Shown here: one piece after another, positions 8,319 through 15,811 of the stretch | How positions within the stretch are numbered: the first letter of the stretch is position 1 | How the letters are laid out: each line of letters starts with the position of its first letter | From: an uncultured Granulosicoccaceae bacterium | Lineage (GTDB): Bacteria > Pseudomonadota > Gammaproteobacteria > Granulosicoccales > Granulosicoccaceae | DNA length: 33,963 nt | Assembly (NCBI GenBank): GCA_938035945.1 | Contig: CALHOU010000051.1 | Span: 1 to 33,963 of the forward strand | Direction: 5' to 3' | Translations under genes and position numbers: made by a program | Notes under the pieces: model-generated | What the model saw: the letters and a program-made list of their open reading frames with translations, nothing else | What the model was told of the DNA's origin: nothing | Database searches by the model: none

Positions 8319-10160
8319 ATGTACCCGTCTATTGCAACCGTATGTTTAAGTGGAACTCTTCGCGAAAAGGTATCGGCGATATCGCAAGCTGGTTTTAAAC
8401 ATATCGAGATTTTTGAAAATGATCTTGTGTCATTTGATGGCAGCATTAAAGAGGCTGCAAGCATGATTCGGGATTTTGGTTTGCAAGTTGTCACGCTACA
8501 GCCCTTTCGTGATTTTGAAGGCCTGCAGGGAAAAGATCGCCAGCTCGCATTTGATCGAGCTAAGCTAAAATTCGACCAAATGCACGAGTTAGATACCGAT
8601 CTACTGATGGTGTGTAGCTCCACGCACCCAAGAGCACAAGGCGGTATTGCGCAACTCGCTGATGATTTTAATGAGCTTGGTGAACTGGCAGCAGCGCGAA
8701 ACATGCGTGTGGCCTATGAAGCGTTAGCTTGGGGTAGCCATATTCATGATTATCGCGACAGTTGGGAAGTCGTCAGGCAAGCCAATCACAGTGCGGTGGG
8801 TTTGGTGTTAGATACATTCCATATTTTTAGTCGTGGAACTGAACTACATGCCATTAGCAACATACCGGGCGATAGAATATTTTTGGTACAAACCGCTGAT
8901 GCGCCAAGTTTATCGATGGACCATCTTTCTTGGAGTCGCCATTATCGCTGTTTCCCTGGCCAAGGCGAACTAACCATTAACGCTTTTATGCAAGCACTAG
9001 CCAGTACTGGTTACAAGGGGCCGCTGTCACATGAAATATTCAACGATATATTCCGACGCAGTGAACCATTGCAAACAGCGCAAGATGGTTATCGTTCTTC
9101 ACAGTTTTTAATGTCCATGCTGCCTGAACATAAAAACGATGTCCCCGAACCAACGCATTTAAGCGGGTTTGATTTTATCGAAATAGCCACTCAATCTAAA
9201 CATCTGTCCCGTTTGCAAGCTTTGCTACAGGCCGTTGGATTTAGACGAGTCGGAACGCATCGCAATATGCAGGCTGAGCATTGGCAGTGCAATGATGTGC
9301 AATTTGTTTTGAATTCCGACCCGCACTTTGCGGATCAGTTTTTAGAAAAGCGGGGCACTGGTGTGGTGGCCTTAGGCTTAAAAGTGGATAGCACCTATGC
9401 AACCACCAAGCGTGCCAATTTTATTGGCATGCCAGTCGTTGAGCCCGAGCAAGTTAATGCCTTGCATAATATGGTGGGTATGCAAAACGTGGATGGCACA
9501 GTGTGGTATTGGGTTGATACATCAACTTCTCAACATGCTTTTGATAGCGCGTTTAACAAGCAAGATGAGAACGCAGATAGCCATAACCCATCTATCATCA
9601 CTCAAATCGACCACATATCATTATCGCAGAGTTACCCAGACTTTTTAAGTACACTGCTTTCGTTCCGCAGTTTGTTTGAATTAAATATTTCGCCGGCCTT
9701 TGATGTGTTTGACCCGCAAGGCCTGATTCAAAGTCAAGTTATCTACAACAGCGATTCCAGTTTTCAATTGGCCTTTAACGCAAGCGATGCGAAAAGCACC
9801 ACCAGTGCTCAGTTTATTCAAAGAGCAAAAGGTTCGGGCGTTCAACATTTGGCGCTGCGCACTGATGATATTTTTACGTGCGCACAATCTTTGGTGGATG
9901 CAGGTGTTGCGTGTATACGTATACCGGAGAACTACTATCCTGACTTGCAGGCCCGCTTTGGCTTGGAAAGCTCGGTCTGCCATAAGCTTAAGCGATATAA
10001 CATTCTGTACGATGAAGACGATAAGGGTGGCTTCTATCAGCTGTATACGCAGCCCATAGATGGTCGCTTTTATTTTGAATTTGTACAACGACAGGGTTAC
10101 ACAGGCTTGGGCGCGGCGAACGCATGGTTGCGCGCAGCCGCACAGCAGATAAGTAACTAA
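8319..10160 (+). CDS. quiC: 3-dehydroshikimate dehydratase, QuiC1-type two-domain fusion
   Basis: Converts 3-dehydroshikimate to protocatechuate, linking quinate/shikimate to aromatic ring cleavage. The 613 aa protein has an N-terminal TIM barrel (AP-endonuclease-2/xylose isomerase fold, residues 1-270) with a metal set at Glu134 (VAYEALAWG), Asp165 (LVLDTFH), Gln191 and Glu239 (LSHEIFN). From about residue 285 it carries a 4-hydroxyphenylpyruvate dioxygenase-like double VOC domain that keeps a His-His-Glu pattern (QIDHISL, GVQHLAL, FYFEFVQR). This fusion and length match the QuiC1 class of Pseudomonas. The ATG at 8319 follows AGGA; an earlier TTG at 8283 would overlap the upstream gene. What the VOC half catalyses is unclear. 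No ring-cleavage (pca) gene is in the window. Confidence 0.9.
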   Translation: MYPSIATVCLSGTLREKVSAISQAGFKHIEIFENDLVSFDGSIKEAASMIRDFGLQVVTLQPFRDFEGLQGKDRQLAFDRAKLKFDQMHELDTDLLMVCSSTHPRAQGGIAQLADDFNELGELAAARNMRVAYEALAWGSHIHDYRDSWEVVRQANHSAVGLVLDTFHIFSRGTELHAISNIPGDRIFLVQTADAPSLSMDHLSWSRHYRCFPGQGELTINAFMQALASTGYKGPLSHEIFNDIFRRSEPLQTAQDGYRSSQFLMSMLPEHKNDVPEPTHLSGFDFIEIATQSKHLSRLQALLQAVGFRRVGTHRNMQAEHWQCNDVQFVLNSDPHFADQFLEKRGTGVVALGLKVDSTYATTKRANFIGMPVVEPEQVNALHNMVGMQNVDGTVWYWVDTSTSQHAFDSAFNKQDENADSHNPSIITQIDHISLSQSYPDFLSTLLSFRSLFELNISPAFDVFDPQGLIQSQVIYNSDSSFQLAFNASDAKSTTSAQFIQRAKGSGVQHLALRTDDIFTCAQSLVDAGVACIRIPENYYPDLQARFGLESSVCHKLKRYNILYDEDDKGGFYQLYTQPIDGRFYFEFVQRQGYTGLGAANAWLRAAAQQISN

Positions 10161-10233
10161 GTTGTTGATATTATAGGATTAAGTCCTTTCAAGCGATCTG
10201 CAGGCTGAGTCGGACAGATTTCCGGCTCGCGCG

Positions 10234-10263
10234 TTGACCGAGCTGATCTGCATCTGATATATT
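10234..10263 (+). promoter_or_regulatory. Candidate sigma-70 promoter of the alginate island regulator
   Basis: TTGACC (10234-10239) and TATATT (10258-10263) are separated by 18 bases and lie about 30 bases upstream of the regulator ATG at 10292. The -10 element lies inside the first of two CTGATATATTA repeats, so binding there would block transcription. Inferred from consensus only. Confidence 0.5.
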
Positions 10264-10285
10264 AGTTTTGCTAACTGATATATTA
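10254..10285 (+). repeat. Tandem 11-bp direct repeats, candidate operators
   Basis: CTGATATATTA occurs at 10254-10264 and again at 10275-10285, exactly 21 bp apart (two helical turns), between the candidate -10 element and the regulator start. Same-face spacing suggests cooperative binding of a dimer pair, most simply autoregulation by the GntR protein encoded next. Confidence 0.5.
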
Positions 10286-10291
10286 ATTTTA

Positions 10292-11119
10292 ATGTCCTCG
10301 AAAGCCACATCCATCCAGTCTCTGCTCGAGCAATCCCAAACGCTGACAGGCGTACTAACGGGAGTTCAGCTCGATTCGGAAACATCGATGGTGCACCAGA
10401 TCTACCGTGTGCTGTGGGATGCGATTGTTACCCTGAAAATAATGCCTGGTCAGTTGGTTTCTGAAAAAGAAATTGCTGCCGCACTGAACGCCAGTAAAAC
10501 CCCCGTGCGTGAAGCACTTATTCGGCTCGAAGATGTGGGGCTCGTTACCGTTGTGCCAAAAAGTGGGACGTACGTTACCTCAATCCGAATTGAAGCCTAT
10601 ATCGAAGGTTGTTTCACACGATTGCAATTAGAAACCGGTGCTGTACGACGTGCGGCCGAACGAGCGGACCGTGAAGAACACGTTATGCAACTTGAATCGA
10701 TCATAGAAAAACAAGCGGCGGCATTGCAAGCAGAAAACTACATAGCCTTTGCAACGCTGGATGATGCGTTACACGAAGCTTTTTTCGAAGCTGCGGGACT
10801 ATCTGGTAGTTGGCATTTTTTAAAAAAGACTCAAGCGGATGTTAACCGAGTGAGGCACTTAAAACGCCTCAATGGCATACGCCGTAGCGCACAGGTTATC
10901 GAGCAGCACAATGCCATTGTTAATGCGATAAAGGACGGCAAACCAGATGCCGCTGGTGACGCGTTGGTAGCTCACATAGGTTCATTAGAATCAGAGATTG
11001 AAAAATTGGCAAAACATCCAGAATTACTTGCGTTTATAGAAAACCAAAATAGTGCTGCGGCTAAAAGGGCTATTTCTAAACGTAGCTTGCGCTCTTCACA
11101 AACTCAACCGGTTAACTAG
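10292..11119 (+). CDS. GntR-family regulator (FCD domain) of the alginate island
   Basis: Transcriptional regulator, 275 aa. The winged helix spans about residues 32-95 (MVHQIYRVLWDAIVTLKIMP, ASKTPVREALIRLEDVGLV). An FCD helical domain follows, with metal/ligand histidines in DDALHEAFF and VEQHNAIVNAI-like positions. The tail is Lys/Ser/Arg-rich. I prefer ATG 10292; the longer frame begins at TTG 10268 inside the candidate operator region. No Shine-Dalgarno precedes either, so translation may be weak or nearly leaderless. It lies ten bases before the transport ATPase and is probably co-transcribed with the importer. The likely effector is an alginate breakdown intermediate such as DEH or KDG (inference from neighbours). 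Confidence 0.85.
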   Translation: MSSKATSIQSLLEQSQTLTGVLTGVQLDSETSMVHQIYRVLWDAIVTLKIMPGQLVSEKEIAAALNASKTPVREALIRLEDVGLVTVVPKSGTYVTSIRIEAYIEGCFTRLQLETGAVRRAAERADREEHVMQLESIIEKQAAALQAENYIAFATLDDALHEAFFEAAGLSGSWHFLKKTQADVNRVRHLKRLNGIRRSAQVIEQHNAIVNAIKDGKPDAAGDALVAHIGSLESEIEKLAKHPELLAFIENQNSAAAKRAISKRSLRSSQTQPVN

Positions 11120-11129
11120 CCCTACGATT

Positions 11130-12224
11130 ATGTCCAACGTTCTTATTAATAAAGTAGTTAAGAGTTATGGCCGATTGGAGGTAGTGCACGGCATTGACCT
11201 AGATATTGCGCCGCAAGAATTTGTCGTATTGGTTGGACCATCAGGTTGTGGTAAGTCGACCACCTTGCGCATGATCGCAGGGCTGGAAGAGATTACCGAT
11301 GGAACTATCTCCATTGATGATCGGGTGGTTAACCGAGTAGCACCGAAAGATCGCGATGTGGCGATGGTGTTTCAAAACTATGCCTTATACCCGCACTTAA
11401 ACGTGGCGGATAATATCGCTTTTGGCTTGCGTATTCGAAAAGAATCTAAAGAGCATATTGCTGAATCGGTTAAAGAGGTTGGAGAGATTCTAGGCCTAAC
11501 ACCGTACCTAGATCGGCGCCCGGCTAATTTATCTGGTGGACAACGTCAACGTGTGGCGATGGGTCGTGCGATTGTGCGTCGTCCGAAGGTGTTTCTGTTT
11601 GATGAACCATTATCAAACCTGGATGCAAAGCTGCGAACCCAAATGCGCGCAGAAATAAAACGCTTACACAAACGCTTGGGCGCAACCAGTGTTTATGTTA
11701 CCCATGATCAGGTAGAAGCTATGACGCTCGCTGATCGCATCGTGGTTATGAACGGTGGCATCATCGAACAAATTGGAACGCCAATGGAATTATTTATGAA
11801 TCCTGCCAATACGTTCGTGGCAGGGTTTATCGGTTCACCACCCATGAATCAGTTGCGTGGTAACGTTCATAAAACTGCTGATGGCACCAAAGTTAAAGTG
11901 CATGATGTGCTATTTGATTTGCCAGGTTCATTAGCTGTTGAAGAAGGGCAGGAGGTGGTGGTTGGTGTTCGCCCAGAGCACATGGCCTTAACCGCTTCCG
12001 CTGACTCATTCGAAATTCCGATTTCCCTGGACTTGGTTGAACCACTAGGTTCTGAAGCTTTATTGCACGCATCAATTGGTGAAGAGCCAATTATCATCAA
12101 AGCGGAAACCCATGGCGACATTGCCCACTTATCCGGTGTGTCGAAAGTGTATGCCCCTGCCAGTTTGGTCAAGGTATTTGATGCGAAAACCGGACTTGCC
12201 ATCAATGAGCAGGCTAGCTCGTGA
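11130..12224 (+). CDS. algS: Alginate oligosaccharide ABC importer, ATPase (AlgS-like)
   Basis: Carbohydrate-type (MalK/UgpC/MsmX) ABC ATPase, 364 aa, close to the roughly 363 aa of AlgS of Sphingomonas A1. Walker A is GPSGCGKST at 36-44, the signature LSGGQRQR starts at 134, Walker B is VFLFDEP at 154-160, and a C-terminal TOBE regulatory domain runs from about residue 235 (VVGVRPEHM). The ATG at 11130 lies ten bases after the regulator stop. A longer frame from TTG 11052 overlaps the regulator and lacks family residues. The stop overlaps the GTG start of the first permease (GTGA). Taken alone it could be a general sugar ATPase; the neighbours give the alginate assignment. Confidence 0.88.
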   Translation: MSNVLINKVVKSYGRLEVVHGIDLDIAPQEFVVLVGPSGCGKSTTLRMIAGLEEITDGTISIDDRVVNRVAPKDRDVAMVFQNYALYPHLNVADNIAFGLRIRKESKEHIAESVKEVGEILGLTPYLDRRPANLSGGQRQRVAMGRAIVRRPKVFLFDEPLSNLDAKLRTQMRAEIKRLHKRLGATSVYVTHDQVEAMTLADRIVVMNGGIIEQIGTPMELFMNPANTFVAGFIGSPPMNQLRGNVHKTADGTKVKVHDVLFDLPGSLAVEEGQEVVVGVRPEHMALTASADSFEIPISLDLVEPLGSEALLHASIGEEPIIIKAETHGDIAHLSGVSKVYAPASLVKVFDAKTGLAINEQASS

Positions 12225-13201
12225 GTGACACGCAAGACAAGCAGCATGGTCACGTTGTTGAAACAACCAAACGCAAGCGATCCGTAAAGCATAAGCTTAC
12301 GTGGTTATATGATCACGTGAGAAACGAATGGCAGATTTATTTGATGCTGCTGCCAACCGTTGTTTGGATGATTCTATTCTTGTACAAACCGATGTACGGT
12401 TTGCAAATAGCGTTCAAAGATTATTCGATATTTCGCGGTGTAGCGGCTAGTCCTTGGGTAGGGTGGGAGCATTTCCAAACTTTATTCGACAATGATCAAT
12501 TTATTCGTGCGATTGGCAACACCATAAAAATTAGTGCATTGAATTTAATTTTCGGATTTCCAGCTCCCATCATTTTGGCGTTAATGTTTAATGAAGTGCT
12601 GCATGCGGTCTATAAGCGAACCGCCCAAACCATCGTTTACCTTCCTCACTTTATTTCAACGGTAATCATCGCAGGCATAGTGACCACAGCGTTTTCACCA
12701 ACAGCCGGTGTTGTTAACACGATTATGGGCTGGTTTGGATTGGATTCGATCTACTTTCTCACCCGTCCGGAGTGGTTCCGACCTATTTTTGTGGGCACGG
12801 GTATTTGGCAAGAAGCTGGTTTTGGTTCAATTGTATTTTTAGCTGCGATCGCCGGTGTGAACCCGTCTTTGTATGAAAGCGCAGTGGTGGATGGGGCGAG
12901 TCGATGGCAAATGATGTGGAAGATCACCATACCTTCTATATTGCCAACCATCATCATCATGCTGATTATCCGCATAGGCAACATCATGGAGGTCTCATTT
13001 GAGCTTATTATCCTGCTCTACCAGCCCGCAACCTGGTCAACAGCTGATGTGGTCAATACGTTTGTTTACCGGCAAGGCTTGCAAAGTGGGCAGTATGATG
13101 TTGCTGCCGCCGCTGGTTTGTTCAATGCAGTTGTCGCGTTTGTCTTGGTGATGACGGCTAACACATTGTCGCGACGTTATTCGCGCACGTCACTTTGGTA
13201 G
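12221..13201 (+). CDS. algM1: Alginate oligosaccharide ABC importer, permease (AlgM1/LplB-like)
   Basis: Inner-membrane permease of the LplB group, 326 aa (AlgM1 about 324). A charged cytoplasmic N-terminus precedes the first helix (YLMLLPTVVWMILFLYKPMY), then GLQIAFKDYSIFRG, which is typical of LplB/AlgM1 proteins. The EAA coupling loop is ESAVVDGASRWQMMWKITIP. The GTG start overlaps the algS stop by four bases, an operon-type overlap. It should form a heterodimer with the next gene and dock with AlgQ in the periplasm. Confidence 0.88.
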   Translation: MSDTQDKQHGHVVETTKRKRSVKHKLTWLYDHVRNEWQIYLMLLPTVVWMILFLYKPMYGLQIAFKDYSIFRGVAASPWVGWEHFQTLFDNDQFIRAIGNTIKISALNLIFGFPAPIILALMFNEVLHAVYKRTAQTIVYLPHFISTVIIAGIVTTAFSPTAGVVNTIMGWFGLDSIYFLTRPEWFRPIFVGTGIWQEAGFGSIVFLAAIAGVNPSLYESAVVDGASRWQMMWKITIPSILPTIIIMLIIRIGNIMEVSFELIILLYQPATWSTADVVNTFVYRQGLQSGQYDVAAAAGLFNAVVAFVLVMTANTLSRRYSRTSLW

Positions 13202-13208
13202 TCGCGCA

Positions 13209-14093
13209 ATGGCCATGAACATGAATTTGTACTCACGCGGCGACAAGATCTTTGCCATCGCCGTATCTATTCTCATTGGGCTGTTTACGGTGGCAACGCT
13301 GTATCCGTTTATTTATATTGCGGCGGTGTCTTTCAGTGGCGGCTTTGCCGCTGCGGCCGGTAAGGTTGTGTTAACCCCGATCGATACCACCCTAGCAGCC
13401 TATAAATACGTGCTTTCTCAGCCGAAGTTTTGGATGTCTTATCTGAACACGTTTATCTACACTATCGGTGGCACCATAACGAGTTTGCTCATCATTATTC
13501 CCGGCGCCTATGCCTTGTCCAGGCCGCAGCTTATCGGCCGTCGCTTCTGGAATCTGTTTGTTGCGTTTACGCTTTGGTTTAATGCGGGTCTCATTCCGTT
13601 TTTCCTTAATATGCGTGACCTGAATTTACTCGATAGCTATATCGGTATCATTATCGGGTTTGCCGTAAACGCGTTTAATTTAATTCTACTCAGAAATTTT
13701 TTCGAATCCTTACCACAAAGTTTTGAAGAAGCCGCTCGTATGGATGGTGCGAATGACTTTCAAATTTTGTGGAAAGTGTATATCCCGTTATCCAAGCCTG
13801 CGATTGCGACTATCACCTTGTTTTGCATCGTGTCGCGTTGGAATGGGTTCTTTTGGGCGATGGTGCTTTTACAAAGCGAAGAAAAAATACCTTTGCAAGT
13901 TTTTCTACGCCATACCATTGCATTTCTATCAGATGATCAAGAGTTCACCGCAACACTTTCGACCCAGCCGTATAGCGTTGAATCTGTTACTGGCGCAATC
14001 ATAGTTTGTTCGATTATTCCAGTATTAATCGTCTATCCATTTATCCAGAAATACTTCGAAAAAGGGATACTCCTTGGCGGTGTTAAGGAGTAG
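13209..14093 (+). CDS. algM2: Alginate oligosaccharide ABC importer, permease (AlgM2/YtcP-like)
   Basis: Second permease, 294 aa (AlgM2 about 293), of the YtcP/AraQ group. About six membrane helices are visible, starting with AIAVSILIGLFTVATLYPFI. The EAA loop is EEAARMDGANDFQILWKVYIP. The C-terminal FEKGILLGGVKE is the conserved end of YtcP-type permeases. It starts seven bases after algM1; ATG codons at 13209, 13215 and 13221 are all possible starts. The binding-protein gene follows after 45 bases. Confidence 0.88.
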   Translation: MAMNMNLYSRGDKIFAIAVSILIGLFTVATLYPFIYIAAVSFSGGFAAAAGKVVLTPIDTTLAAYKYVLSQPKFWMSYLNTFIYTIGGTITSLLIIIPGAYALSRPQLIGRRFWNLFVAFTLWFNAGLIPFFLNMRDLNLLDSYIGIIIGFAVNAFNLILLRNFFESLPQSFEEAARMDGANDFQILWKVYIPLSKPAIATITLFCIVSRWNGFFWAMVLLQSEEKIPLQVFLRHTIAFLSDDQEFTATLSTQPYSVESVTGAIIVCSIIPVLIVYPFIQKYFEKGILLGGVKE

Positions 14094-14138
14094 TCATGAC
14101 AAGAAGTAGTTATTGCAACCATTAGGAGAGTGTAAATC

Positions 14139-15704
14139 ATGAAGCTAAAAACCTTAGTACTGGCAATGTTCGCCAGTTCAGCCATGACATCCGTCGCAAT
14201 GGCTGAAGACGATTATAAAATCGTCGATAAACCACTGGAGCTCAGCATCCAGATGAACCATAAGCGCTATCCAGTTTATAAGGAAGATTGGCCGGTAGAA
14301 CAGGAAGCAAGAGCGCTTACCAATATCCACCTTAAAGATGTCACTGTTGGCGCGAACATGCGCACCGATAGTGAAAATACGGGTAAGACTGAAGCGCTGA
14401 ATTTGATGCTGGCATCAGGCAAAATTCCAGATATTGTTGGTTCAAGCCGCATTAAAGACTTTGTAAACCAGTATGGCCCTGAAGGTGCGTTCTTGCCATT
14501 GAACGATCTTATTGATGAGCATGCACCAAACCTAAAGAAGTTCTTCGAAGAAAAGCCACACATCAAAGCGGCCTTGTCTGCAGCTGATGGCAACATGTAT
14601 TACATCCCGTACCTTCCAGATGGAAAATACGGTCGTGCTTATTTCATCCGTTATGATTGGCTGGACAAGCTAGGCTTAAAAGTACCTGAAACTGTTGATG
14701 AGTTTGAAGCAACGCTTCGCGCATTCAAAACACAAGATCCTAACGGTAACGGTGAAGCCGATGAAGTACCATACTTCGCGCGCCAGTGGCCTGAATTGAT
14801 TCGTCTTGTAACCTTATGGGATGGCCGTTCATCCGGTTCAGACACCTACCACGATTTTATGGTTGAAGACGGCAAAATTGCACACCCCTATGCAGGTGAA
14901 GGTTACCGTGAAGGTATCAAGAATCTTGCACGTTGGTATGCAGAAGGCTTGGTTGATGCGGAAATTTTCACACGTGGTAGTTCCTCTCGTGAGTTTCTGC
15001 TCAGCGAAAACTTGGGTGGTGCAACGCACGATTGGTTTGCATCCACATCGGGATACAACCGATTATCGTCAGAGATCGATGGCTTCTCATTCAAAGCGTT
15101 TGCGCCTCCTGCATCACCTTCTGGTGCGCGAATCGAAGAGCACCGTCGTATCCCAATCAAGCCAGATGGTTGGGCAATTGGTGGCACTAACAAGCACCCA
15201 GTTGAAACCATCAAGTACTTTGACTTCTGGTTCACTGAGAAAGGTCGTCGTTTAGCGAATTTTGGTGCAGAAGGCAAGCAGTACGACATGGTTGATGGTA
15301 AAGCTATCTTCAAAGACTCTGTATTGAATAGTGATGAGCCAGTGAACAATCAACTGTATCAAGTTGGTTCGCAACTACAGGCGCGTGGTTACTTTCAGGA
15401 CTATGACTACGAGAAGCAGTGGTCTAACAAGTTCGCATTAGAAGGTATTGCACTGTATGACGAAGGCGATTACTTGATCGATCAATTTCTAGGTGTGGCT
15501 TTCAAACCAGAAGAGCAAAAAGTGTACGACAAGCACTGGCCAACAGTGCGTGACTACATGCTCGAACGCCAACAAACTTGGATTCTTGGTACCGGTGATG
15601 TTGAGGCTGAGTGGGATGACTACATGGATCAGCTAAATAAGAAAGGTCTGCAAGATGTGTTGGATGTTATGACGACTGCTTACAAGCGCCAGTACGGCAG
15701 CTAA
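14139..15704 (+). CDS. algQ: Alginate oligosaccharide-binding protein (AlgQ-like)
   Basis: Periplasmic solute-binding protein, 521 aa, captures oligouronides for the importer. A Sec signal peptide covers residues 1-22 with cleavage after AMA. The mature sequence follows AlgQ1/AlgQ2 of Sphingomonas A1 closely as I recall them: WPVEQEARALTN, LASGKIPDIVG, EGAFLPLNDLID, THDWFAS, PDGWAI, PVNNQ. The AlgQ calcium site is kept as DPNGNGEADE at 200-209. A clear GGAGAG precedes the ATG, and a strong hairpin terminator follows at 15729, so this ends the importer transcript. Homologues also import unsaturated glycosaminoglycan disaccharides, so specificity for alginate rests partly on the lyase next door. 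Confidence 0.92.
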   Translation: MKLKTLVLAMFASSAMTSVAMAEDDYKIVDKPLELSIQMNHKRYPVYKEDWPVEQEARALTNIHLKDVTVGANMRTDSENTGKTEALNLMLASGKIPDIVGSSRIKDFVNQYGPEGAFLPLNDLIDEHAPNLKKFFEEKPHIKAALSAADGNMYYIPYLPDGKYGRAYFIRYDWLDKLGLKVPETVDEFEATLRAFKTQDPNGNGEADEVPYFARQWPELIRLVTLWDGRSSGSDTYHDFMVEDGKIAHPYAGEGYREGIKNLARWYAEGLVDAEIFTRGSSSREFLLSENLGGATHDWFASTSGYNRLSSEIDGFSFKAFAPPASPSGARIEEHRRIPIKPDGWAIGGTNKHPVETIKYFDFWFTEKGRRLANFGAEGKQYDMVDGKAIFKDSVLNSDEPVNNQLYQVGSQLQARGYFQDYDYEKQWSNKFALEGIALYDEGDYLIDQFLGVAFKPEEQKVYDKHWPTVRDYMLERQQTWILGTGDVEAEWDDYMDQLNKKGLQDVLDVMTTAYKRQYGS

Positions 15705-15728
15705 GTTTGAAGTTGTTCTAAGACGGAG

Positions 15729-15770
15729 CAAAGGGCGGGGAATTGATCTCTGCCCTTTGTTCTTCATTTT
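15729..15770 (+). terminator. Rho-independent terminator after algQ
   Basis: A 13-bp stem (15729-15741 with 15747-15759, two G-T wobbles, five-base loop ATTGA) is followed by TTCTTCATTTT. It separates the importer genes from the lyase gene; read-through may couple the two. Confidence 0.8.
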
Positions 15771-15811
15771 AAAGTGTTTAGTAATTTTTATATCTAACCA
15801 AGCCAATACCC

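Noticed and set aside
8255-8704. A 149-codon minus-strand frame over quiC
   Set aside because: Antisense to the strongly conserved TIM-barrel domain, with no recognisable motif.
9681-10088. A 135-codon minus-strand frame
   Set aside because: Antisense shadow of the VOC domain of quiC.
11052-11129. An upstream extension of the transport ATPase
   Set aside because: It overlaps the regulator gene and the added residues do not match the family; the ATG at 11130 gives the normal N-terminus.
11867-12292. A 141-codon minus-strand frame at the end of algS
   Set aside because: Lies opposite the TOBE domain and permease start, both clear; composition is that of an antisense frame.
14821-15349. Long frames on both strands inside algQ
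   Set aside because: algQ matches its family over this whole stretch, so these frames are shadows.
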